From: Burkholderiaceae bacterium
GTDB lineage: Bacteria; Pseudomonadota; Gammaproteobacteria; Burkholderiales; Burkholderiaceae_A
NCBI GenBank assembly: GCA_018401615.1
Contig: JAGYKN010000002.1
Span: 1 to 64,000 of the forward strand
Direction of reading: 5' to 3'
DNA length: 64,000 bases
Part shown: positions 48,564-57,053 of the stretch, piece by piece
Layout: every line of letters starts with the position of its first letter
Position numbering within the stretch: the first letter of the stretch is position 1
The notes under the pieces: model-generated
The model's input: only the letters and a program-made list of their open reading frames with translations
The model's database searches: none
Told to the model about the DNA's origin: nothing
Program-made: the position numbers and the translations under genes

Positions 48564-49697
48564 ATGCTGAACTGGGAAGACACCACCACAACGACCATCG
48601 CGCCCAAGGCGCCCTTGTCCTCGACAGAACCTCTGGCGCGGCCTCCCATGCCGCCGTCAGCTGTCACACCCAACACGGAACGCCGTGTTCGTGTGGAGGA
48701 CAAGCGAATCATCAATGCTGGTACGGATGTCAACCAGCTGGTGCCTTTTAAATACAAGTGGGCCTGGGAGAAATACCTGGCTGGATGTGCCAACCACTGG
48801 ATGCCCCAGGAAATCAATATGTCCAGAGACATCGCGCTCTGGAAAGACCCCAACGGCCTGACAGACGATGAGCGTCGGCTGGTCAAACGCAATCTGGGCT
48901 TTTTTGTGACGGCAGACAGCCTGGCGGCAAATAACATTGTGCTGGGCACCTACCGCCACATCACGGCTCCGGAATGCCGGCAGTTCCTGCTTCGCCAGGC
49001 CTTTGAGGAGGCCATCCACACCCATGCCTACCAGTACATCGTGGAATCCCTGGGACTTGATGAGGGCGAGATTTTCAATGCCTATCACGAGGTCACCTCC
49101 ATCCGGGACAAAGATGAATTCCTAATTCCATTTATCGACACCCTGACGGATCCGGGGTTCAAGACAGGAACACCCGAGAACGACCAGAAACTCCTGAAGT
49201 CACTGATTGTCTTTGCCTGCATCATGGAGGGCCTGTTCTTTTACGTCGGGTTTGTCCAGATTCTCGCCCTGGGCCGTCAGAACAAGATGACCGGTGCAGC
49301 CGAGCAATACCAGTACATCCTTCGCGATGAGTCGATGCACTGCAATTTCGGCATCGATCTCGTCAACACCATCAAGCTCGAGAACCCCCATCTCTGGACC
49401 CCAGCGTTTCGAGCTGAACTCCGGGATATCTTTGTCAAGGCCGTTGAGCTCGAGTATCGGTACGCGGAAGACACCATGCCCCGGGGTGTGCTTGGCATGA
49501 ATGCTGCGATGTTCAAGGGCTACCTGCGCTACATCGCCAACCGCCGCTGCCAGCAGATTGGGCTCGACCCCATCTTCGGCAACGAGGAGAACCCCTTTCC
49601 CTGGATGGCGGAAATGGTGGACCTCAAGAAGGAACGAAACTTTTTCGAGACCCGTGTGATTGAGTATCAGACGGGGGGCGCACTCAGTTGGGAATAG
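48564..49697 (+). CDS. nrdB: Class Ia ribonucleotide reductase, small (beta) subunit
   Basis: Holds the di-iron centre and stable tyrosyl radical. The iron ligand and radical pattern is intact: E149-x2-H152-x3-Y156 in [12 protein letters not shown], with further ligands near EGLFFYVGF and [12 protein letters not shown]. Length 377. The first 45 residues are a Ser/Thr/Pro-rich extension before the conserved core ([12 protein letters not shown]). It is separated from nrdA by 139 bases containing two hairpins. Confidence 0.96.
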   Translation: MLNWEDTTTTTIAPKAPLSSTEPLARPPMPPSAVTPNTERRVRVEDKRIINAGTDVNQLVPFKYKWAWEKYLAGCANHWMPQEINMSRDIALWKDPNGLTDDERRLVKRNLGFFVTADSLAANNIVLGTYRHITAPECRQFLLRQAFEEAIHTHAYQYIVESLGLDEGEIFNAYHEVTSIRDKDEFLIPFIDTLTDPGFKTGTPENDQKLLKSLIVFACIMEGLFFYVGFVQILALGRQNKMTGAAEQYQYILRDESMHCNFGIDLVNTIKLENPHLWTPAFRAELRDIFVKAVELEYRYAEDTMPRGVLGMNAAMFKGYLRYIANRRCQQIGLDPIFGNEENPFPWMAEMVDLKKERNFFETRVIEYQTGGALSWE

Positions 49698-49797
49698 TCG
49701 GTTGCTGATTCCCACCTTCGGGCCCGCTCAACAGGATTCATTGGCGTTGGTTTTGTCGACATCGGAAGGATAGGTTCGACGGCTTGCGCAAATGAAT

Positions 49798-49821
49798 GAT
49801 TCGAGCCAGGTGGCTCGAATC
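49798..49821 (+). other. Perfect 10-bp inverted repeat upstream of the histone-like gene
   Basis: GATTCGAGCC (49798-49807) and GGCTCGAATC (49812-49821) flank a 4-base loop. A second small hairpin, GCCGAC-GGA-GTCGGC (49834-49848), sits just before the ribosome site GAAGGAG. Without a T-run, the larger one looks like an mRNA leader hairpin or protein site rather than a strong terminator for nrdB. Confidence 0.65.
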
Positions 49822-49864
49822 TCCCATGTAACCGCCGACGGAGTCGGCCTGAAGGAGAGTGGAA

Positions 49865-50443
49865 ATGGCAGCAAAGAAGAAAGCAAAGAAGGCAGCTAAG
49901 GCCGACAAGCCCGAAGTAAAGAAGGCCACGGCCAAACCGGCTGCTAAGAAAACGGCAGCCAAGAAGCCCGCTGCCAAGAAGCCATTAAGAAGAGGCCCGC
50001 AGCCAAGAAGCCTGGCAGCCAAGAAGCTGGCAGCCAAAAAGCCAGCTGCAAGAAGAAGCCCGCAGCCGCGAAGCCGGCAGCCAAAAAAGCCAGCTGCCAA
50101 GAAGCCCGCCGCCAAGAAGAGGCTGGCAGCCAAGAAGCCAGCAGCCAAAAAGCCAGCTGCCAAAAAGCCAGCAGCCAAAGAAGCCCGCAGCCAAGAAGGC
50201 TCCTGCTAAGAAGCCACGCAAAGAAGGCTCCTGCTAAGAAGCCGGGCCGCAAAGAAGGCTCCTGCTAAGAAGCCAGCTGCAAAGAAGGCTCCTGCTAAGA
50301 AGCCCGCTGCAAAAAAGGCTCCCGCTAAGAAGCCCGCTGCAAAGAAGGCCCCTGCTAAGAAGCCAGCTGCAAAGAAGGTTGTCGCCCCCACCGCGGCACC
50401 CATCTCGAGCACCTGGCCCTTTCCGGTTGGCGGCCGTCCGTAA
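49865..50443 (+). pseudogene. Histone H1-like Lys/Ala/Pro repeat protein, frame interrupted by compensating indels
   Basis: A nucleoid-associated, lysine-rich protein of the bacterial H1/AlgP type. It starts MAAKKKAKKAAKADKPEVKK at ATG 49865 behind GAAGGAG and is mostly PAAKK repeats. The frame is lost at several points (for example around 49985-50110) and reaches a stop at 50207. Later copies near 50165, 50215 and 50252 show changes of +1, -2 and +1 base, which restore the starting frame for APAKKPAAKKVVAPTA and the ending STWPFPVGGRP, stop at 50441-50443. Either the gene is degenerating or the repeat was misread in sequencing; the intact ends favour the latter. If taken literally, the product is 114 residues. 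Confidence 0.75.
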
Positions 50444-50463
50444 TCGAGTCAAGTTGAACTTGA

Positions 50464-50494
50464 AAGCCCCGCTGTTGTTTGGCGGGGCTTTTTT
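50464..50494 (+). terminator. Rho-independent terminator of the histone-like gene
   Basis: AAGCCCCGC (50464-50472) pairs perfectly with GCGGGGCTT (50482-50490) across a 9-base loop, followed by a T-run (six T at 50489-50494). It is the strongest terminator in the window and sits 20 bases after the histone-like stop. Confidence 0.93.
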
Positions 50495-50499
50495 CGCTC

Positions 50500-51120
50500 A
50501 TGATGGCTAACGTGGTCTGGATGCTCCTAAAGGCAATTGCAGGCCTCATCTGTGTGGCCTGCCTGCTGCGCGCCTATCTCCAATGGCTTCGAGTCTCACC
50601 GTCGAATCCATTGAGTCAACTCTGTCTGAGGCTCACCAACTGGCTTGTGATCCCGCTACGGCGTGTGATGCCGTCCCTAGGGGGCCTTGACGCTGCGAGT
50701 TTGTTTGCCGCATTTCTCATCGCCCTTGCGGCTGCCAGTGTGAAGTGGGCACTCTTTTCTGTGCCCATCGGGTCGATGGTCGATGCCACTGCCTCGGCCA
50801 TCCCAAGCCCAGTCGCATGGCTGCTCTTGGCGGTGGCCTGGACATTGGGCTGGTGGCTTCGCTTTCTGGTCTTGCTCGTCATTGCAAACGTGCTGATGAG
50901 CTGGTTTGGCGCAAGCCCCGCCGCAGCGCAGATTCGGCCGGTACTGGCCGCCATGGCGGAGCCCTTTATGGGGCCCGTTAGAAACCTCATCCACAGGGGT
51001 CGCCCCAGTGGATTGGATTTCTCGCCGCTGCTGGTTTTTTTCGTCTTACAGGTCCTGCTCGCAGCGCACGAACAGTTGGAGCAGGCCCTCTCTCTGGCGA
51101 TGCTCGGTGGGGTCTCCTAG
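50500..51120 (+). CDS. yggT: YggT family membrane protein
   Basis: Integral inner-membrane protein of 206 residues with two YggT repeats, each made of two helices. The first repeat has LLRAYLQWLRVSPSNPLSQLCLRLTNWLVIPLRRV (residues about 24-58) and the second VLMSWFGASPAAAQIRPVLAAMAEPFMGPVRNLI. The family is linked to osmotic tolerance and possibly to division or cofactor insertion, without a settled function. The frame is open into the preceding terminator; ATG 50500 or 50503 are the sensible starts, with no clear ribosome site. Confidence 0.88.
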   Translation: MMANVVWMLLKAIAGLICVACLLRAYLQWLRVSPSNPLSQLCLRLTNWLVIPLRRVMPSLGGLDAASLFAAFLIALAAASVKWALFSVPIGSMVDATASAIPSPVAWLLLAVAWTLGWWLRFLVLLVIANVLMSWFGASPAAAQIRPVLAAMAEPFMGPVRNLIHRGRPSGLDFSPLLVFFVLQVLLAAHEQLEQALSLAMLGGVS

Positions 51121-51155
51121 CCTTTCTTGGAAAAGGCCATTGTTAGATTAGGGGG

Positions 51156-51665
51156 TCACTGCGGGGCGACCCTCACAGCCGAGCCGCTGCCAACAATTCG
51201 AACTCGGGCACCAACCTGCAAGGCGTTGTCTAGCTCCTGAACGATGACCCGGCGTTCGCCGGAATCAAGGCGCAGGGTGATCTCATGCCCTGGTCGCTGA
51301 TTGCCGCGCTCCTCAATCATCTGGCCTGCAATGGCGCCACCCACCGCGCCCAAGACACTGGCGATGGTGCTGCCCCTGCCGTCGCCAACCCCTGAGCCCG
51401 CCACACCGCCAACCACCGCACCGGCGATCAGCCCACCGCCCTTGCTGTCGCGCTGAACGGTGACGCCACGGAGGGATTCAATCACGCCCATTCGAACAAC
51501 CTGTTCGACCTGGGTCTCACCCGACCGATAAACCGTCGAGGAGTTGCTCTGGGTTGCGCAACCCGTGGCAAGCACAAGGCTGACCGCCAGGCCCAATGAG
51601 CGCAGGTGACGTGGTGATGTTGATCGGGGGTTGAGCCCGGGGTGCATGAGAGTCGAAGGTGTCAT
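51156..51665 (-). CDS. Outer-membrane lipoprotein with glycine-zipper (SlyB/PcP-like)
   Basis: A 169-residue exported protein. The signal peptide ends in a lipobox-like LATGC, so Cys would be lipidated. A glycine zipper follows (GGGLIAGAVVGGVAGSGVG and VLGAVGGAIAGQMIEE), then a short beta-rich tail (HEITLRLDSGERRVIVQEL). This is the layout of SlyB/PcP envelope lipoproteins. ATG 51665, behind GAGGAG, is the start. It is the last gene of the minus-strand run. Confidence 0.85.
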   Translation of the reverse strand: MTPSTLMHPGLNPRSTSPRHLRSLGLAVSLVLATGCATQSNSSTVYRSGETQVEQVVRMGVIESLRGVTVQRDSKGGGLIAGAVVGGVAGSGVGDGRGSTIASVLGAVGGAIAGQMIEERGNQRPGHEITLRLDSGERRVIVQELDNALQVGARVRIVGSGSAVRVAPQ

Positions 51666-51675
51666 GGCGAACTCC

Positions 51676-52605
51676 TCAGTTGTGTTGTGACAGCGCGTTG
51701 CGGAGGATGGTTTCAGAGATCTCGTGGTTCTGTCCACCCCTGGATTGAATCTTTATAGCACCAACAACGACCCCCATCTCCACCGCATCAAGAAGGCCAG
51801 CGCCCCTGGAGAGCCCAGAGAGCAGCCCAGCCCGAAATGCGTCACCACAGCCGGTCGGATCCACAGGCACCTCCACGGGGACTGCCGGTATTGAGACACG
51901 CACGCCCTGGTGCAGCACAACGGCACCGGCTGCACCCTGGGTCATGACCAGGCCGCCCTGAGGGTGTGGCTTGAGCCACCCCGCAAGTGTCTCGAGGGTC
52001 TGACCCGTTCGACGGCTGAGCATCTCGCCCTCATAGGCGTTGACTGCCACCCAGGTGGCCTGATGAATGAGGGCCTCGAGCTCGTGTGGCTCAAAGACTG
52101 GCAGGGCCTGGCCGGGATCGAATATGAACGGAATGGCCTGCTCATGAAACTGCATGGCATGTGCAAGCATCGCAGCCTTCCCATTGGGTGCGACGATTCC
52201 CAGCCCTGCGACCGGCAAGACCTGGGCCTCCTGCGCGTGATTCATGGCGCCGGGGTGAAAGGCGGTGATCTGATTGTCATCGAGGTCGGTGGTGATGAAG
52301 GCCTGGGGGGTAAAGCAGTCATCGCGCCTGACCACCCCGGAGCAGTCGATTCCAAGACCGACCAGACGATCTAGATAGGGCCCGCCATCACGGCCAATCG
52401 CCCCGAGCAGGCGAACATCGGCGCCAAGGCCACGAAGGCTAAAAGCAATATTGGCAGCGCAGCCCCCGAACTCCTGGCGCATCGATGGCACCAGGAATGC
52501 GACATTGAGCATCTGGACCTGATCGGGAAGTATCTGCTCTGCGAAGCGGCCTTCAAAGACCATGATGGTGTCGAAGGCCACACTGCCACTGACTTGAATT
52601 TTCAT
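51676..52605 (-). CDS. PfkB/ribokinase family kinase (adenosine kinase-like)
   Basis: Carbohydrate or nucleoside kinase of 309 residues. Seen: the N-terminal GSVAFDTIMVF, FGGCAANIAFSLRGLGADVRLLGAIGRDG and the C-terminal anion-hole and base motif VDPTGCGDAFRAGLL. Related betaproteobacterial proteins are annotated as adenosine kinase, but the substrate cannot be fixed from sequence. ATG 52605 (MKIQVSGS) is preferred over an upstream start inside prmA. It follows prmA by 4 bases. Confidence 0.87.
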   Translation of the reverse strand: MKIQVSGSVAFDTIMVFEGRFAEQILPDQVQMLNVAFLVPSMRQEFGGCAANIAFSLRGLGADVRLLGAIGRDGGPYLDRLVGLGIDCSGVVRRDDCFTPQAFITTDLDDNQITAFHPGAMNHAQEAQVLPVAGLGIVAPNGKAAMLAHAMQFHEQAIPFIFDPGQALPVFEPHELEALIHQATWVAVNAYEGEMLSRRTGQTLETLAGWLKPHPQGGLVMTQGAAGAVVLHQGVRVSIPAVPVEVPVDPTGCGDAFRAGLLSGLSRGAGLLDAVEMGVVVGAIKIQSRGGQNHEISETILRNALSQHN

Positions 52606-52609
52606 CGTT

Positions 52610-53578
52610 CTAACTCGGTTGGGTTTGAGGACGCTCTGGCCAGAAGCCAAAGCACAGCCAGCCATCTCTCTCGAGGAGGCGGATCATCTTGCTCGCGGCG
52701 ACGGGGTCAACCTCTGCATAGGCGGCCCTTACCTCCTGCTCCTGACGGGCCAACAGACCAGACAACATCAGGCCACCCCCCTGGTCGACTGCCCGCAGGA
52801 TGCTGGGGGCCAAGACTTTGAGTGGCTGCGCCAAGATGTTGGCCATCACCAAGTCGAAGCGGCCGCCCTGGCATGTCGAAGCGGTCTGAATGCGGATTCG
52901 ATCTCCAACGCCGTTGATCTGTGCATTGTGCGCTGTGGTCTCAAGCGCCAGTGGGTCGATGTCAATGGCAGTGACCTCGCAGGCGCCGAGCGAGGCAGCC
53001 GCAATGGCAAGGATGCCCGATCCACACCCGAGGTCCAGAACGCGTCGAGGCCCGGCCAGTGGCTGGCCGATTCGATAGAGGCCAAGGAGGGCACGAAGAC
53101 AGAGCTCGGTGGTGGGATGGCCCCCCGTGCCAAAGGCCATGGCAGGGTCAATCGAGAGGCTCAGCCGAGGCGCCACCGTGAAGTCGGCTGGCGGCCGATG
53201 CCAATGGGGACCGATCCAGAGACGATCCTCGATGACGATGGGGTCGAAGGCTGCCTGCGATGTTGCCACCCAGTCGGCCTCCTCGACTCGATGATGCGCC
53301 ATTGGCAGGCTGGCAAGGCTGCCTTGCGCCGCGCCAACACGCCTCCACCAGTCGCGAGGGTCACATTGACGACCAAGCAAGACCCGGAGGCGGCTGATGG
53401 GCCAGGATTGAATGTCTGTGGGCGATCCCGGCTCTCCAAAACGCGGCAGTTCACCAGCCTCACCGGCCATGAGATCCTCGACAGACACCGACAGCGCACC
53501 ATGCTCAAGCAGGGCATCTGTCAGCCCTTCAAGATCCACCTGGCCCTCATGGATATCGAATACCAACTCCCAGGTCAC
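52610..53578 (-). CDS. prmA: Ribosomal protein L11 methyltransferase PrmA
   Basis: Trimethylates ribosomal protein L11. The C-terminal SAM-dependent methyltransferase domain shows AFGTGGHPTTELCLRAL, VLDLGCGSGILAIAAASLGA, AIDIDPLALETTAHNAQING and LVMANILAQPL, all specific to PrmA. The N-terminal substrate domain is more variable. Length 322 is slightly above the 293 of E. coli. It lies 4 bases after accC; accB-accC-prmA is a common betaproteobacterial order. Confidence 0.95.
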   Translation of the reverse strand: MTWELVFDIHEGQVDLEGLTDALLEHGALSVSVEDLMAGEAGELPRFGEPGSPTDIQSWPISRLRVLLGRQCDPRDWWRRVGAAQGSLASLPMAHHRVEEADWVATSQAAFDPIVIEDRLWIGPHWHRPPADFTVAPRLSLSIDPAMAFGTGGHPTTELCLRALLGLYRIGQPLAGPRRVLDLGCGSGILAIAAASLGACEVTAIDIDPLALETTAHNAQINGVGDRIRIQTASTCQGGRFDLVMANILAQPLKVLAPSILRAVDQGGGLMLSGLLARQEQEVRAAYAEVDPVAASKMIRLLERDGWLCFGFWPERPQTQPS

Positions 53579-53582
53579 GCCC

Positions 53583-54935
53583 TTAGACCTCGTCGGCCAG
53601 CATGGCCTCCAGGTAATGAATGGAGGTGCCGCCGTCGCGAAAGTGTGTGTCGCGCATCAGTTTTCGGTGCAGGGGAATGTTGGTCAGGATGCCCTCAACA
53701 ACCATCTCAGACAGGGCAATGGTCATCCGGGCAATGGCCTGCTCCCGAGTGTCGCCATAACTGATGATCTTGCCAATCATTGAGTCGTAGTGTGGCGGCA
53801 CGACATAGCTGGCGTATGCATGTGAGTCAACCCGGATCCCCGGACCACCGGGCATGTGCCAGGCCAGGATGCGACCCGGCGATGGCGTGAAGCAAAAGGG
53901 GTCCTCTGCATTGATTCGACATTCAATGGCGTGGCCTTTGAAACGGACATCCTTCTGGCGAAGCCTTAGCCGCTCGCCGCTGGCCACTCGGATCTGTTCC
54001 TGGATGATGTCCAAGCCAGTGATGAGTTCTGTGACGGGATGCTCAACCTGGATGCGTGTGTTCATCTCGATGAAATAGAACTCCCCATTCTCGTAGAGGA
54101 ACTCGATCGTGCCGGCGCCACGGTAGCCAATCTTCTTACAGGCCTCTGCGCATCGCGCGCCAACCCTGTCTCGGAGCTTTTCTGTGATGTGGGGCGCGGG
54201 CGCCTCCTCTAAGACCTTCTGGTGCCGACGCTGCATTGAACAATCGCGCTCACCGAGGTGAATCACATTGCCGTGATGGTCGGCCATGATCTGGATCTCG
54301 ATGTGCCGAGGGTTCTCTAGGAATTTCTCCATGTAGACCTCGGGATTGCCAAAGGCCGCCGCGGCCTCAGACCGGGTGGTGTGGACGGCATGGATGAGGG
54401 CGGCCTCTGTGTGGACCACCCGCATGCCACGACCACCCCCCCCGCCGGATGCCTTGATGATCACGGGATAGCCGACGGCGCGGGCAGCCCGCACGATCTC
54501 CTTGGGGTCATCGGCAAGGGCACCCTCGGAGCCGGGCACGCAGGGCACGCCTGCTGCGATCATGGCCCGCTTGGCGGCGACCTTGTCGCCCATCATTCGG
54601 ATCACCTCGGGGGTTGGACCAATAAAGGTAAAGCCACTGCGCTCGACCCGCTCGGCGAAGTCGGCGTTTTCAGCGAGAAACCCGTATCCCGGGTGAATGG
54701 CCTCCGCATCGGTGACCTCAGCCGCTGCAATGATGGCCTGTATGTTGAGATAACTCTCACGCGAGGGGGCAGGCCCGATGCAGACCGATTCATCTGCCAG
54801 CCGGACATACTTTGCCTCTGTGTCTGCGGTGGAATGGACCACAACCGTCTTGATGCCAAGTTCTCGGCAGGCGCGCTGAATGCGCAGCGCAATCTCGCCG
54901 CGGTTCGCAATCAATACCTTCTCAAATAGCGGCAT
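53583..54935 (-). CDS. accC: Acetyl-CoA carboxylase, biotin carboxylase subunit
   Basis: ATP-grasp enzyme that carboxylates the biotin carried by AccB, the first step of fatty acid synthesis. It has [14 protein letters not shown] at the N-terminus, the ATP lid [44 protein letters not shown], and the catalytic [14 protein letters not shown]. Length 450 is standard. It follows accB by 12 bases. Confidence 0.97.
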   Translation of the reverse strand: MPLFEKVLIANRGEIALRIQRACRELGIKTVVVHSTADTEAKYVRLADESVCIGPAPSRESYLNIQAIIAAAEVTDAEAIHPGYGFLAENADFAERVERSGFTFIGPTPEVIRMMGDKVAAKRAMIAAGVPCVPGSEGALADDPKEIVRAARAVGYPVIIKASGGGGGRGMRVVHTEAALIHAVHTTRSEAAAAFGNPEVYMEKFLENPRHIEIQIMADHHGNVIHLGERDCSMQRRHQKVLEEAPAPHITEKLRDRVGARCAEACKKIGYRGAGTIEFLYENGEFYFIEMNTRIQVEHPVTELITGLDIIQEQIRVASGERLRLRQKDVRFKGHAIECRINAEDPFCFTPSPGRILAWHMPGGPGIRVDSHAYASYVVPPHYDSMIGKIISYGDTREQAIARMTIALSEMVVEGILTNIPLHRKLMRDTHFRDGGTSIHYLEAMLADEV

Positions 54936-54947
54936 CTGGTGCTTGAC

Positions 54948-55424
54948 TCAGACGATGATAAAGAGCGGCTGACCAAACTCGACGGCCTGGCCGTTTTCGA
55001 TGAGGATCTCCCTGACCAGGCCTGCCCGGTCTGAGGGAATCTCATTCATGAGCTTCATGGCCTCAATGACACCAAGGGTCTGACCGACGGCCACCGTGTC
55101 GCCCACATTGATAAAGGCGGCGGCCCCTGGCGCGGATGCCCGGTAGAAGGTGCCCACCATGGGTGAGCGAAATGCCTCGAGGGCTGGGGACTCGGGCTCG
55201 GCTGCTGCAACAGGCACGGCTGCTGCCGAATCCACCGAGACCCCGGATGGGCCTGTGCCCTGGGGTGGCTGGGCTGGGGAGGCCACTAAGGCTGGCGGGG
55301 GCTGCACCAGTGGGGGGCCGGATTTGACGATGCGCACCTTGCCCTCGCCCTCCGTGATCTCGAGCTCGGCAATGTTCGATTCAGCAACGAGGTCGATGAG
55401 GGTCTTAAGTTTTCTGAGATCCAT
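54948..55424 (-). CDS. accB: Acetyl-CoA carboxylase, biotin carboxyl carrier protein
   Basis: Carries covalently bound biotin between AccC and the carboxyltransferase. The C-terminal biotinyl domain has the attachment lysine K124 in EAMKLMNEI and the thumb region [11 protein letters not shown] Pro/Ala-rich linker (about residues 36-80) joins it to the N-terminal helix [16 protein letters not shown]. 158 residues from ATG 55424, which is 20 bases inside the aroQ gene. Confidence 0.96.
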   Translation of the reverse strand: MDLRKLKTLIDLVAESNIAELEITEGEGKVRIVKSGPPLVQPPPALVASPAQPPQGTGPSGVSVDSAAAVPVAAAEPESPALEAFRSPMVGTFYRASAPGAAAFINVGDTVAVGQTLGVIEAMKLMNEIPSDRAGLVREILIENGQAVEFGQPLFIIV

Positions 55425-55899
55425 GGGGTCTCCCGTCGAGTTGACCAATGAGGAATGACAGACCAGCGTCGTAGCCCTGAGGACCGAGGCCACAGATCAC
55501 GGCTTGGGCCAAGTCTGAAAAATAAGATTGATGACGAAAGGGCTCTCGGCGGTGAACATTTGAGAGGTGCACCTCGACAAATGGGATCTTAACGGCCGCA
55601 AAGGCATCTCGAAGGGCCACGCTGGTGTGGGTGAAGGCGGCTGGGTTGATCACAATTCCCGCAACCGACTGATCCAGGGCCTGTTGGACCAGGTCGATGA
55701 GCGCACCCTCGTGGTTGCTCTGATGGCAGACCAGTCGGACGCCCTTTGCCTGAGCCAGGGTCTGCAGCGATGCATTGATGTCCTCGAGGGTCGCAAGCCC
55801 GTAGAGGCCGGGCTCGCGCTGACCGAGCAGATTGAGGTTTGGCCCATGGAGGACCCAAAAGAGGGGAGAGTGCGTCACTGTCAGCGCCAAAGAGTCCAC
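55405..55899 (-). CDS. aroQ: Type II 3-dehydroquinate dehydratase
   Basis: Third step of the shikimate pathway: dehydroquinate to dehydroshikimate. [17 protein letters not shown] (with the catalytic Tyr), [30 protein letters not shown], and [19 protein letters not shown] are the family motifs. The 164 residues include about 12 extra at the N-terminus. It overlaps accB by 20 bases. The next pathway enzyme, AroE, is encoded in the fused gene at 58439. Confidence 0.95.
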   Translation of the reverse strand: MDSLALTVTHSPLFWVLHGPNLNLLGQREPGLYGLATLEDINASLQTLAQAKGVRLVCHQSNHEGALIDLVQQALDQSVAGIVINPAAFTHTSVALRDAFAAVKIPFVEVHLSNVHRREPFRHQSYFSDLAQAVICGLGPQGYDAGLSFLIGQLDGRPHGSQKT

Positions 55900-55934
55900 G
55901 AGGGCCAGATTGTAACCGATGGCTTAATTTCGCC

Positions 55935-56468
55935 CTACTGACCCTCTTTTAGCCAGCTTCTGAGCTCTTCCTCTTTGATCCTACCGAGCTTCTGATGGCG
56001 AACAACCCCCTTCTGATCGATGACCACGGTAAAGGGAAGGGCGTCGATCTTGGCCCCGAGTCGCTTGGCCAGGTCCGTTCCGGCTGCGCCGACCAGCAAG
56101 ATTGGGTAGCTGATCTGATGTTGCTCGAGGAAGTTTTTGACATTGCTCGGGGAATCGACTGCCAGTCCGATGACATTGGCCCGCTCGGGTGAGAAGTCCT
56201 TGTGGACCCTTGAGAGTTCAGGCATCTCCTCGATGCACGGGGCGCACCAGGTGGCCCAGAAATTGATGACAGTCAGGGGTCCGCGGTGGGCTGCCACCGG
56301 CGTGGTCTGAGTCTTGCCGTCGAGCATCTGCGGGTATTGGAGTTCAAAGACCCAATTTGCCGGGGGCACATCGGTCTTTGGGGCGGCTCGCCAGTAGCCC
56401 AGGCCGGCTCCGGCGAGGAGGGCCAGGACGAGCACACTGATCCAGATGAGGTGACTGCGGCGGGTCAT
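55935..56468 (-). CDS. tlpA: TlpA/ResA-like thiol-disulfide oxidoreductase, membrane-anchored
   Basis: Thioredoxin-fold protein facing the periplasm, 177 residues. An N-terminal signal anchor (HLIWISVLVLALLAGAGLGYW) is followed by a TlpA domain with the active-site pair C75-C78 in WATWCAPCIEEMP and a cis-Pro in DALPFTVVID. It probably reduces disulfides in periplasmic proteins, such as during cytochrome maturation; the partner is unknown. The start overlaps the upstream gene by 4 bases (ATGA). Confidence 0.9.
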   Translation of the reverse strand: MTRRSHLIWISVLVLALLAGAGLGYWRAAPKTDVPPANWVFELQYPQMLDGKTQTTPVAAHRGPLTVINFWATWCAPCIEEMPELSRVHKDFSPERANVIGLAVDSPSNVKNFLEQHQISYPILLVGAAGTDLAKRLGAKIDALPFTVVIDQKGVVRHQKLGRIKEEELRSWLKEGQ

Positions 56469-57019
56469 GGCAATGCCTCTAGAGATTGTCGATGGATGGC
56501 CCCTGCGTGGCGGAGGGCACTGACATCATCGGTGACCCTCACGACCACTGTCTCATTCTCCCATGTGAAGACAAGGGCCTCGTCTGGGCCGCGATGGCCT
56601 GCCCGACCCGGCCACTGCGTGGCCTGGGCATCGATTCCCTGGTTCACGAGAAACATTCCCAACTCCTTGGAACTGCTGGCCCTGCAGATGAGGTGCAGGC
56701 CCGAGTGGTCGGTGGCGGTGCCATTGACCACGGCCCCGCCAATCCATGGCTCAAAGGGCTCGAGCAGCGCCATGAGGCGGCGGGCCACCCCCCGCAGATG
56801 GCTCAGCCGAAGCGGCTGGGTCTGCGCGTGGTAGAGGGCAAGGTGGGCACGAACGGCGTCTTCAACCTGGGCATTTGAGGGCAGGTCTTCTCGGGCAATG
56901 CGACGGCCACGCCCACCGGTCATGTTGTCGTAAGCCTTGCGTTTGGCCTGCTCGTAACTGAGGCCCTCATCGGCAATCAATTGAGCAGCAGAGGCGGCGA
57001 TTTCATCTCGGATTCCCAT
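56465..57019 (-). CDS. Conserved protein of unknown function, nucleotidyltransferase-like
   Basis: A 184-residue protein divergent from mpl. Its N-terminal helix (ASAAQLIADEGLSYEQAKRKAYDNM) and the core GGAVVNGTATDHSGLHLICRASSSKELGMFLVNQGID resemble a family found next to mpl in other Proteobacteria and sometimes described as nucleotidyltransferase-like, because of the G-x-V-x-x-G-x-A-x-x-H-S stretch. No function is established. The start ATG 57019 leaves 34 bases to mpl. It leads the eight-gene minus-strand run. Confidence 0.7.
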   Translation of the reverse strand: MGIRDEIAASAAQLIADEGLSYEQAKRKAYDNMTGGRGRRIAREDLPSNAQVEDAVRAHLALYHAQTQPLRLSHLRGVARRLMALLEPFEPWIGGAVVNGTATDHSGLHLICRASSSKELGMFLVNQGIDAQATQWPGRAGHRGPDEALVFTWENETVVVRVTDDVSALRHAGAIHRQSLEALP

Positions 57020-57053
57020 GATCGCCTGATTATGCCGCTGGCTACAATGGACC

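Noticed and set aside
49900..50390. Dense short repeats considered as a CRISPR array
   Set aside because: There are no unique spacers of constant length; the period follows PAAKK codons.
49738..50412. Leu/Ala/Gly-rich minus-strand frames, superficially membrane-like
   Set aside because: They are the reverse complement of the AAG/GCC-rich Lys-Ala repeat and appear in all frames.
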